From positions 1 to 9,449 of the forward strand of contig JAFGKV010000285.1 in the NCBI GenBank assembly GCA_016928395.1: DNA of 9,449 bases, read 5' to 3'. Positions 1 to 6,082 of the stretch are shown one piece after another (within the stretch, counting starts at the first letter, position 1; the number at the start of each line of letters is the position of its first letter). The notes under the pieces are model-generated. The model saw only the letters and a program-made list of their open reading frames with translations, searched no databases and was not told the origin of the DNA. Both the position numbers and the translations under genes were made by a program. The stretch is from Candidatus Fermentibacterota bacterium. GTDB taxonomy: Bacteria > JAFGKV01.

Positions 1-10
1 CCCCCCCTGC

Positions 11-32
11 GGGCGACCAGAGACGGTCGCCC
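11..32. repeat. GC-rich 8-bp inverted repeat (hairpin)
   Basis: GGGCGACC (11-18) pairs perfectly with GGTCGCCC (25-32) across a 6-base AGAGAC loop and is followed by CTAC. There is no T tract, so it does not look like an intrinsic terminator on either strand. Similar GGGCGACC...GGTCGCCCCTAC hairpins occur as dispersed intergenic repeats in many uncultured bacterial genomes (my recollection, not searched). A transcript-end structure for a gene to the left of the window remains possible. Confidence 0.75.
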
Positions 33-112
33 CTACGACGGCAACGGTTTCTCGTAGCGCTGGGCGGGCCTGAGAGCCGATAGCCGACAGCCGGCCGTCC
101 TCTCAACATTGA

Positions 113-186
113 GAACCCTGAGTGCCCGCGCCCCCAGAGGCCAGACTGAACCCCGAACCCTGACTCCTGCACCCTGAACCCTGATG
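113..186. repeat. Degenerate short repeat tract (GAACCCTGA units)
   Basis: The 9-mer GAACCCTGA occurs exactly at 113-121, 155-163 and 176-184, with related fragments between (CTGAACCCC near 146, CTGCACCCTGAAC near 168). The spacing is irregular, so this is a decayed or low-complexity array rather than a CRISPR or clean tandem repeat. It lies directly upstream of the first gene. Confidence 0.6.
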
Positions 187-274
187 CCAAGCGGGCGCAG
201 CCGGGCTGCCCGAACGGAGTCCCCGCCTTGACAGCATCGCCAGTCTCGCCCTTGTTCCCCTGCACCATCAGTCT

Positions 275-279
275 GGAGG
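275..279 (+). promoter_or_regulatory. Shine-Dalgarno GGAGG for the first GT9 gene
   Basis: GGAGG ends five bases before the ATG at 285. This decides the start against the upstream in-frame alternative at 228, which would add 19 residues with no family resemblance. Confidence 0.75.
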
Positions 280-284
280 CCACC

Positions 285-1340
285 ATGCCGGAACTCGAAC
301 GAATTCTCCTCGTCCAGCTCGGGTCATTGACTGACCTGGTGAACACCACGCCGGTGTGCCACGCACTTCGCGAGTCTCGCGCCAATGCACTCATCGCCGT
401 AGTAGTACGCAAGGAGCACGAAGACCTTCTCTCGGGGCATCCATGGGTAGACCGGGTCATCCCATATGACCGCATTCGTACGCACCGGGGACCGCTGGGC
501 TTTAGGCGACTCCTTCGCACGGTCCGCGAAGAACCGTGGGATATCGCCGCTGACTTCACAGTGAGCCCCAGTAGCCGGCTCATCGCACGGGCATCGGGCG
601 CCGAAGTGATGCGACGGTCCTTGAAGCCGTCCCCCGTGGCCTCACTGCTGTTCTTCATCGGGCTCGCCCGATGTTTTGCCCGACGGACCGCGGTCGAGAC
701 GCTGCTACATGCTTTGCAGAAACTGGAGATCGACGATGCCTACCGTCCACCGCGGCTGTTCCCCCGCGTGGAGTGGACCGGGGCGGCCAGGAATCTGTTG
801 GGGCAACTTGGGGCGAAGTCGCAGGTCCTCGTGGGTCTCGCTCCCGGCGCCGAGGGTTCTGCCGCCATGTGGCCCGCCGAGCGCTACGCGGAGCTGGCAA
901 AGCGCCTGTCATGCGCCGGTTCCGATGTGGTCGTCCTGGGCTCGGCCGAGGAGAAGGAGCTCTGTGCCAAGGTATGTGCCGGGCGCTCGGGCGTGTTCGA
1001 CCTGGCCGGAAGGCTTGCCCTGGGGGAGACTCTGGGCATGCTATCACGATGTACGGTGTTCGTGGGCAATGACACATGGTTGACCCATTGCGCCCAGGCA
1101 CTGGGTGTATCCGCCATCGCGCTGTTCGGCCCTACGGACGGGCGACGGTACGTGTTCGGGGGCGGGACGGCGATACAACGAGCAGTGCAATGCGGTCCAT
1201 GCGCCTTTCGTGCCACCGACCGATGCAGGACCAGAGACCATATCTGCATGCAAAGGATTCCCCTCGACGAGGTGTTCCTGGCTACCACCCTGCGTCTACC
1301 TGCTCCCAAGGAACCCGAAGCTTCCGCTCTTCATTGGTGA
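285..1340 (+). CDS. Glycosyltransferase family 9 (heptosyltransferase-like), divergent
   Basis: A 351-residue GT-B protein of the ADP-heptose:LPS heptosyltransferase family (GT9), expected to act on the cytoplasmic face of the inner membrane and add a sugar to the growing LPS core. The N-terminal domain opens with a short strand and the loop GSLTDLVNTTPV (13-24), where canonical members read SSLGDxVxTTP; the family's catalytic Asp is kept (D17) but the preceding Gly is Thr. The C-terminal domain has APGAEGSAAMWPAERYAEL (186-204), with Met where the family normally has Lys before WP. GNDTWLTH (261-268) stands where GNDSGPMH is usual, followed by ALFGPT (279-284). Four cysteines (303, 306, 314, 321) form the C-x2-C...C tail seen in many GT9 proteins. 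The start is set by GGAGG at 275-279. The stop at 1338-1340 is almost fused to the KDO transferase start, which implies one transcript. Family assignment is firm; heptose as the donor is only inferred, and the substitutions may mean another sugar. Confidence 0.88.
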   Translation: MPELERILLVQLGSLTDLVNTTPVCHALRESRANALIAVVVRKEHEDLLSGHPWVDRVIPYDRIRTHRGPLGFRRLLRTVREEPWDIAADFTVSPSSRLIARASGAEVMRRSLKPSPVASLLFFIGLARCFARRTAVETLLHALQKLEIDDAYRPPRLFPRVEWTGAARNLLGQLGAKSQVLVGLAPGAEGSAAMWPAERYAELAKRLSCAGSDVVVLGSAEEKELCAKVCAGRSGVFDLAGRLALGETLGMLSRCTVFVGNDTWLTHCAQALGVSAIALFGPTDGRRYVFGGGTAIQRAVQCGPCAFRATDRCRTRDHICMQRIPLDEVFLATTLRLPAPKEPEASALHW

Positions 1341-1342
1341 GT

Positions 1343-2659
1343 ATGCTGCGTACCGCGTACTACGCCATCGCGGTGCCCGTGGCGGAGGGTGTCGCTCGCC
1401 TGGCCTCGTTTCACAGACCCAAAATCCGCGCCGCGCTAAAGGGGCGACACGAGCCGCGCGGGTGGACGGGCCCCGAGGAATGCATCAGGCTTTGGTTTCA
1501 CGTAGCAAGCCTTGGCGAGTTCGAACAAGCGAAACCGGTGATCGAAGCACTACAGGCAGGAGGCCCTGCCGCCGTGTGGGTCAGCTTCTTCTCCCCCTCC
1601 GGCCTGGAACATGCGGGTAGCTATGCCCACGCGGTGGACCTGTTCTATTTGCCGTTTCGTCGCATGGCACTCCGGCGGGCCTTTGAGATCATCCGGCCGG
1701 ATGCGGTCATCACCGTGCGGTATGATTTGTGGCCCGGAATGGCCTGGGAGGCATCCCGCCGGCGAGTGCCCTTGTTGCTGGTGAACGCGACGCTGCCCGA
1801 GCGTTCACCCCGCAATCGCCTGCTCCTGCGACACCTTCAGCGTTCCTACTACGGTCATCTGTCCCGCGTGCTTGCCGCAACTGCGCCCGACGCTCGGCGT
1901 TTGCGCCGGCTCTGCGGGCACGGGGTCTCTGTGGAGATCACGGGTGATTCTCGTTATGACCGTGTCTGGGCTCGCGCCGCTTCGTCAGTGTCCTTAGGGG
2001 ATCTGGACACCATTCTGGGGGCGGCCTCCCGACCGATTCTGGTTGTCGGCTCCACCTACGAACCCGAAGAACACGCCCTCGCCGAGGCATTGAGTGTCAT
2101 GAAGGAGTCTTCGGGACTAAGCATCGTAGTCGTTCCCCACGAGCCCACCGAAGAACGACTCGCCTTCGCGGAGGCGCTGTTCAACGCGGCGGGGTGGGCG
2201 CCCCGACGCCTCAGCGCCATGGAGCCGGGGCAACCGTGGCGTATGGTGCTCCTCGACCGGGTCGGCGTACTCGCCGAGTGCTACCGGCATGCCGACTTCG
2301 TCATGGTCGGTGGGAGCTTTAAGGGGAAGGTTCATAACGTGATGGAGCCGGCGGCATGGGGCAAGCCAGTCGTAGTGGGCCCCCACTATGCCAACTCACC
2401 CGAGGGGGTGGGAATGGTCGACTGCGGCGCCGTCGTCACCGTACCCGATGCCGCAGGCTTGGCTGCCGTCGTGCAGGGATGGATTCGGGATCCCGCCGCC
2501 GCGGTACGACAGGGTTCCTTGGCCAGGGATTTTCTCCTCGCCCGCTTAGGCGCCGCAAAGCGCATCGCCGATGCCATCGAGGCGGAGATAGGCCGCCATG
2601 CCCCGGGGCGCGTGCGTGCGCGCCATGACCACGCCTCCAGGATCTCGACTGATCGATAG
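1343..2659 (+). CDS. waaA: 3-deoxy-D-manno-octulosonic acid (KDO) transferase
   Basis: CMP-KDO:lipid A KDO transferase (GT30, WaaA/KdtA), the inner-membrane enzyme that puts KDO on the lipid IV-A precursor, the first core step. The 438 residues compare with about 425 in E. coli. Residues 1-20 (MLRTAYYAIAVPVAEGVARL) form the membrane-associating N-terminus. HVASLGE (53-59) contains the catalytic Glu, E59, matching E60 of the E. coli enzyme. Further family blocks are VRYDLWP (125-131), LLLVNATL (144-151), TGDSRYDRV (200-208), VVGSTYEPEE (234-243), VPHEP (264-268) and GGSFKGKVHNVMEP (323-336), then GKPVVVGPHYAN. The YDLWP and GGSF...HN pattern is closer to Bacteroidetes-type enzymes (KYEFWP) than to the Proteobacterial TELWP form. 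In-frame TTG 1334 and GTG 1337 could also start the gene, the latter overlapping the upstream stop as GTGA; ATG 1343 best matches the family start. The frame stays open 89 codons further upstream by chance. A basic tail (about 418-438) extends past the usual end. Number of KDO residues added is not predictable. Confidence 0.93.
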   Translation: MLRTAYYAIAVPVAEGVARLASFHRPKIRAALKGRHEPRGWTGPEECIRLWFHVASLGEFEQAKPVIEALQAGGPAAVWVSFFSPSGLEHAGSYAHAVDLFYLPFRRMALRRAFEIIRPDAVITVRYDLWPGMAWEASRRRVPLLLVNATLPERSPRNRLLLRHLQRSYYGHLSRVLAATAPDARRLRRLCGHGVSVEITGDSRYDRVWARAASSVSLGDLDTILGAASRPILVVGSTYEPEEHALAEALSVMKESSGLSIVVVPHEPTEERLAFAEALFNAAGWAPRRLSAMEPGQPWRMVLLDRVGVLAECYRHADFVMVGGSFKGKVHNVMEPAAWGKPVVVGPHYANSPEGVGMVDCGAVVTVPDAAGLAAVVQGWIRDPAAAVRQGSLARDFLLARLGAAKRIADAIEAEIGRHAPGRVRARHDHASRISTDR

Positions 2660-2752
2660 CGCCGGGGCCCCCGTACGACGTTGCGCCGTGAAGGAAAATT
2701 CGCATGATTTGGCTGCGATTCCTGAGTGACGCCCGTCCTGTCGCGCAGTAGA

Positions 2753-2756
2753 GAGG
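2753..2756 (+). promoter_or_regulatory. Shine-Dalgarno GAGG for kdsD
   Basis: GAGG lies eight bases before the ATG at 2765 but only two before the in-frame ATG at 2759, so it favours 2765. A GTG at 2726 would be a further 11 codons upstream and lacks family support. Confidence 0.6.
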
Positions 2757-2764
2757 AAATGTGC

Positions 2765-3736
2765 ATGAGTGCGGATCTCGCTGCTACGGAAGAGAGCCTG
2801 CTTCGAGTCCTTGACATTGAGGCCCATGCCATAGCGGCGCTTCGCTCCCGGGACGCGCGCCGTGCATGCCAGGCCGTTGATCTCATGTATGAATGCACGG
2901 GCAAGGTGGTAGTCGCGGGTACCGGCAAGTCCGGCAATATCGCGCAGAAGATCTCCTCGACGCTGGCCAGCACCGGCACCCCCAGCATGTTCCTTCGGCT
3001 CAGCGAGGCGACCCACGGCGATATCGGCATGTTGGACGGCAAGGATGTCCTCATGATTATCTCGAACAGCGGATCGAGCCCCGAATTCAGGAGTCTTCTT
3101 CCGTTTGTGCGACGCTTGGGAATTCCGATCATCGCCCTAGTGGGAACTCCCGGTTCGGAGCTGGCGGACGCTGCGGATATAATGGTTGACGTGAGTGTGG
3201 AGGAAGAAGCATGCCCTCTGGGCTTGGTCCCCACGGCCAGTTCCACCGCGGCCCTGGCCATGGGCGACGCGCTGGCGATCGCCTTGCTCCAGAAACGCGG
3301 ATTCTCCGAGGAAGACTATGCGCTGCGGCATCCGGGAGGCACGTTGGGGCGCAGGCTTCGCCGTGTCGAGGAGATCATGCTGGTCGGCGACCGCATCCCA
3401 CGGGTGGCGTCGTCGGACTCATTGCCCGACGTCATCATCGAGCTCGCCCGCAAGCGTTTGGGCGTCGTCGGAGTGGAGGAAGACGGAAAGCTGGTGGGCG
3501 TGTTCTCCAACGGTGATTTGGCGAGGCTCTTGCGCGCCCCTCGGTCAATCGACCTTCTCACCGCCCGCGATGTGATGACCAGCGAACCAAAGACCATAGA
3601 ACCAGACAGGGTGAGCGACGCCGCCGTGCATCTCATGCAGCAACACTCCATCACCGCGCTCTTCGTGGTGGATGAAGGCCTTCACATCATCGGCATCGTA
3701 CACCTTCATGACCTATTGCGGGCCGAAGTTGTCTGA
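2765..3736 (+). CDS. kdsD: Arabinose-5-phosphate isomerase (KdsD/KpsF family)
   Basis: Cytoplasmic isomerase converting ribulose-5-phosphate to arabinose-5-phosphate, the first committed precursor of KDO. At 323 residues it is close to E. coli KdsD (328). An N-terminal SIS domain (about 40-175) is followed by two CBS domains (about 205-260 and 268-322). The catalytic set is intact with a constant offset of four from E. coli numbering: K55 in GTGKSGN, H84 in ATHGDIGM, E107 after ISNSGSS, and H189 in LRHPGGTLGRRL. The segment CPLGLVPTASSTAALAMGDALA (150-171) is also diagnostic. CBS pairs in this family are thought to bind a regulatory nucleotide or sugar nucleotide. The start at 2765 follows GAGG at 2753-2756. 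A 105-base gap separates it from the KDO transferase; I saw no clear promoter or terminator in it. Location beside the KDO transferase fits a KDO supply role, though kdsA, kdsB and kdsC are not in the window. Confidence 0.96.
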   Translation: MSADLAATEESLLRVLDIEAHAIAALRSRDARRACQAVDLMYECTGKVVVAGTGKSGNIAQKISSTLASTGTPSMFLRLSEATHGDIGMLDGKDVLMIISNSGSSPEFRSLLPFVRRLGIPIIALVGTPGSELADAADIMVDVSVEEEACPLGLVPTASSTAALAMGDALAIALLQKRGFSEEDYALRHPGGTLGRRLRRVEEIMLVGDRIPRVASSDSLPDVIIELARKRLGVVGVEEDGKLVGVFSNGDLARLLRAPRSIDLLTARDVMTSEPKTIEPDRVSDAAVHLMQQHSITALFVVDEGLHIIGIVHLHDLLRAEVV

Positions 3737-3881
3737 GTCAGGCAGGGGTCCAGTGTGCTCTCATGAATCGAGGGCCTGCCGTCGAGGATTCACACCACGA
3801 CTCTGATCCGGCGGATCACGGCAGCGCAACGGCGTCGGCCGCAATGAGGCGTTCTTCAGCATGCCTGGATCTGGGTCAGTC

Positions 3882-4880
3882 ATGAACGACTGGGCTGTGG
3901 TAATCCGGCTGAGTTCCATGGGCGACATCGTGCTTACCACCGGCGTACTGGAACACTGGAGGGAGACCAGAGGCCTTCGGGTGGTGGTTCTCACCCGTGA
4001 CCGGTTCGCTCCCCTCTTCCGGGGCCACCCGGCAGTGATCGACGCAATCCCCATAGCGCCGGCGCAGGTGACGGGCGTCGCATGGGCGAAGACGGCACGG
4101 AGGCTTGCCAAAGAGTATCAAGGGCGGCTTCTCGTAGATCTTCACGGGTCGTTGCGGTCGCGGGCCCTGGCGCTGCTCTGGTCGGGCCCGGTGGTCCGGT
4201 ATCCCGCCTTCCGCCGTGAGCGGCAGCGCTTCCTCAGAGATCGAAGTCCAGCGGCAGGTCAAAGCCTTCGGAGCGCGAATATCCCCCAACGCTACGCCAT
4301 GGCTTTGGACAGGCCTCCTCCCGCAGGGGACACGCTCCGGCCGCGGGTCTACCTCTCATCGGCGGAGATGGATGCCGCGCGGTCGCTGCTCCAGAGCCAC
4401 GGCCTCGGCGACCGCGTCATTGCCGTGCATCCCTATGCCACCCACCCATTGAAAACCTGGCAGGAACGCGAGTGGAGAGAGTTGGCGCAAAGCCTGGATG
4501 TCCGGGGGCTGCAGTGGATCGTGCTGGGGAAGAGCCCTCTCCCCCTGTTCGACACCCCAGAGAGCGATCGTGATTTCACGAATCGTACCGATCTCCGCAT
4601 GACCGCCGCGCTCCTGGCATGCGCCACGGTCTTGGTCACGGCCGATTCCGGCCCCATGCATCTGGCCGAAGCGGTGGGTACTCCGGTGATTGCCCTGTTC
4701 GGTCCCACGACCCGGGAATGGGGCTTCTATCCCGGAGGACCCCGGGATATCGTCATGGAACTCCCGATGACCTGCCGGCCCTGCTCACTCCACGGTCGGG
4801 TTCGCTCGGCCTGTGGTCAGGAATGCCTGCGGGCGATCACCACCGAAAGTGTCCTCGCCCAGTTGGAGCCTTTCGGGTAA
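3882..4880 (+). CDS. ADP-heptose:LPS heptosyltransferase-like (GT9), canonical motifs
   Basis: A second GT9 enzyme, 332 residues, predicted to transfer heptose or a similar sugar to the LPS inner core at the cytoplasmic membrane face. Unlike the first GT9 protein in this window it keeps the standard residues: RLSSMGDIVLTT (9-20) with catalytic Asp D15, VDLHGSLRSRAL (85-96), HPYATHPLKTW (183-193) with the conserved Lys K191, ADSGPMHLAEAVGTPVIAL (254-272), FGPTTREW (273-280), and a Cys-rich end (C298, C301, C311, C315) followed by CLRAIT. An in-frame ATG at 3861 would add seven residues (MPGSGSV); I prefer 3882 because family members place the RLSS motif within about ten residues of the start, but neither start has a strong ribosome binding site. 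The 145 bases from kdsD hold only weak inverted repeats. Which heptosyltransferase step (I, II or other) cannot be told from sequence alone. Confidence 0.92.
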   Translation: MNDWAVVIRLSSMGDIVLTTGVLEHWRETRGLRVVVLTRDRFAPLFRGHPAVIDAIPIAPAQVTGVAWAKTARRLAKEYQGRLLVDLHGSLRSRALALLWSGPVVRYPAFRRERQRFLRDRSPAAGQSLRSANIPQRYAMALDRPPPAGDTLRPRVYLSSAEMDAARSLLQSHGLGDRVIAVHPYATHPLKTWQEREWRELAQSLDVRGLQWIVLGKSPLPLFDTPESDRDFTNRTDLRMTAALLACATVLVTADSGPMHLAEAVGTPVIALFGPTTREWGFYPGGPRDIVMELPMTCRPCSLHGRVRSACGQECLRAITTESVLAQLEPFG

Positions 4881-5012
4881 TGACCATAAGGCAGCCGGAG
4901 ACCGCGGATCCAGTACCCGGTGGCGGAATGCCTGGGAAGCGTCACTTGGTCGGGTGCCGCCTTCTGAAGCGACAACTTCGTAGTGTCCTGCTGTGGCCCT
5001 CTCGGAAACCAT

Positions 5013-5018
5013 AAGGAG
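5013..5018 (+). promoter_or_regulatory. Strong Shine-Dalgarno AAGGAG before a GTG start
   Basis: AAGGAG ends five bases before GTG 5024. It is the best ribosome binding site in the window and decides the non-ATG start of the ATP-grasp gene. Confidence 0.8.
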
Positions 5019-5023
5019 ATTCT

Positions 5024-6082
5024 GTGAACACGCATCTTGTTGTGCTCACCGACGAGAACGGCTTCTTCGGCCAGACTCGCAAACCCTGGGTGAGTCTTGA
5101 CATCGGCAAGGTATGCAGAGCGGTCGAGCAGTCGGGAATACCCGTGCGGAGATTCACGTTCCAGGATGTGGGCGCCAACGCGGTGGATATCCGGGACTCG
5201 GCGGTCTTCTATGCGTTCAGCCAGAAGGAGAACACCAGACGCTACATCACCGATATCGTCCGCCATCTCTCCCATGGGTCCAATCTCCTGATTCCATCCT
5301 ATGATCTCTTGCTGTGCCATGAGAACAAAGGCTACCAGGAGCTGTTCCGTCGCCAGCAAGGCATGCCGGTGCTACCCAGCGCCTACTTCGTCAGCGGCGC
5401 CGGGGCCGAGGCCATGGATATCGCCTTCCCGGTGGTGGTGAAGACCGTTGACGGCTCCAATGGGAAAGGGGTGTTCCTGGCCCACACCAGGGCCGAGCTT
5501 CGACGAATCGTCAGGCGGATGGAACCCCGAATGCCTCTCTGCACGAGGATCGACCTCATACGGCGGCGTTTCTTCAGAAGGAAGAAGACATACCCTGAGT
5601 ATCCCGACTACTCCAATAGGACGGACTACCTTCAGTATAGGGAATACGTTCGATTAAGAAAGCGGTTTATAGTCCAGGAGTTTGTCGATGGCTATTCCTA
5701 CGACTATCGTGTATTGGTGATTGGAGATCGCTATTTTGTTATGAGAAGAGGTGCCTTCCCTGGAGATTTTCGTGCGAGCGGAACTAAGATGTTTGATTTC
5801 GATTTCCAGATACCTGATGGATTGCTTGAGTTCGCCCGTTCCGTCTATGAGAAAGCCCTCGCCCCACTCATGTCTATGGATATCTGCCCGCGTGATGATG
5901 GGTTTGTGCTCTTCGAGTTCCAAGCCCTGCACTTCGGCACCAGCGCGCTGAAGAAGGCCCGCGGATGGTATGTGCGACAGGGCGGCTCGTGGCGGTTTCT
6001 GGAGGGGAAGGCAGACCTTGAGCACTGCATGGGGGAGGCGCTGGTTGGGTATCTGAGAACCCACGGGATCGCGTCGGCGTGA
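5024..6082 (+). CDS. ATP-grasp enzyme of unknown substrate in LPS locus
   Basis: 352 residues. An N-terminal region (1-100) leads into an ATP-grasp fold. Visible landmarks are HENKGYQELFRR (99-110), FPVVVKTVDGSNGKGVFLA (135-153) with a nucleotide-binding Lys K140 and Gly-rich loop, FIVQEFVDGYSYDYRVLVIGD (215-235) as the adenine/ribose strand-loop, and MDICPRDDGFVLFEFQ (285-300) as the metal-binding end with D286, E298 and Q300. The last ligand is Gln where most ATP-grasp enzymes have Asn (E-x-N). A Tyr/Arg/Lys-rich stretch (about 175-214) lies between the two lobes. ATP-grasp enzymes join a carboxylate to an amine or similar nucleophile through an acyl-phosphate; here an amino-acyl or peptide-like decoration of a glycan is plausible but unproven. 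No signal peptide or membrane segment was seen. The GTG start is fixed by AAGGAG at 5013-5018. The stop overlaps the next gene as GTGA. Bases 5581-5820 are unusually AT-rich. The preceding 143 bases (4881-5023) hold no gene. Confidence 0.8.
   Translation: MNTHLVVLTDENGFFGQTRKPWVSLDIGKVCRAVEQSGIPVRRFTFQDVGANAVDIRDSAVFYAFSQKENTRRYITDIVRHLSHGSNLLIPSYDLLLCHENKGYQELFRRQQGMPVLPSAYFVSGAGAEAMDIAFPVVVKTVDGSNGKGVFLAHTRAELRRIVRRMEPRMPLCTRIDLIRRRFFRRKKTYPEYPDYSNRTDYLQYREYVRLRKRFIVQEFVDGYSYDYRVLVIGDRYFVMRRGAFPGDFRASGTKMFDFDFQIPDGLLEFARSVYEKALAPLMSMDICPRDDGFVLFEFQALHFGTSALKKARGWYVRQGGSWRFLEGKADLEHCMGEALVGYLRTHGIASA
5581..5820 (+). other. Low-GC segment inside the ATP-grasp gene
   Basis: Hand counting gives 28, 25, 27 and 26 G+C per successive 60-base line (106 of 240, about 44%), against 39 of 60 (65%) in 5401-5460. 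The reading frame is intact, but AGA, AGG, ATA and TTA codons cluster here (for example R212 AGA, L211 TTA, I216 ATA, R241 and R242 AGA), while neighbouring genes mostly use CGC/CGG and CTC/CTG. The segment covers the ATP-binding strand-loop and the Tyr/Arg-rich insert. Confidence 0.8.

Larger units (their letters stand above)
1..284. other. Non-coding, repeat-rich leader region
   Basis: No convincing gene lies here. The first GT9 reading frame can be extended upstream to an alternative start at 228, but the residues this adds resemble nothing in the family, and a good ribosome binding site sits just before the ATG at 285. The stretch holds a GC-rich hairpin (11-32), a short tandem-like tract built on AGCCGA (about 76-93), a 14-base palindrome TCTCAA-CA-TTGAGA (101-114), and three exact copies of GAACCCTGA (113, 155, 176). 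No confident -35/-10 promoter was seen, although the promoter of the plus-strand gene block would be expected here or further upstream. Confidence 0.7.

Noticed and set aside
655-1101. Minus-strand and alternate-frame open frames over the first GT9 gene
   Set aside because: Arg/Pro-rich shadow frames typical of high-GC coding DNA, opposite a clearly recognisable gene.
1076-1342. Upstream in-frame extension of the KDO transferase (89 codons)
   Set aside because: It lies wholly inside the first GT9 gene in another frame, shows no family resemblance, and the KDO transferase family starts at the MLRTAYYAIA-type N-terminus.
2679-2707. Possible promoter (TTGCGC - 17 bases - ATGATT) before kdsD
   Set aside because: Both hexamers match the consensus poorly, so I did not list it as a feature.
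3741-3780. GGCAGG (3741-3746) and CCTGCC (3775-3780) as a terminator after kdsD
   Set aside because: Only six pairs with a 28-base loop and no T tract; not a credible intrinsic terminator.
3805-3817. GATCCG-g-CGGATC palindrome before the second GT9 gene
   Set aside because: Six-base arms of common composition in GC-rich DNA; could be chance and has no supporting promoter elements.
4883-5016. Direct repeat ACCATAAGG at 4883-4891 and 5008-5016
   Set aside because: A nine-base match in a 140-base gap is not very unlikely by chance, and the second copy is largely the ribosome binding site; no insertion sequence lies between.
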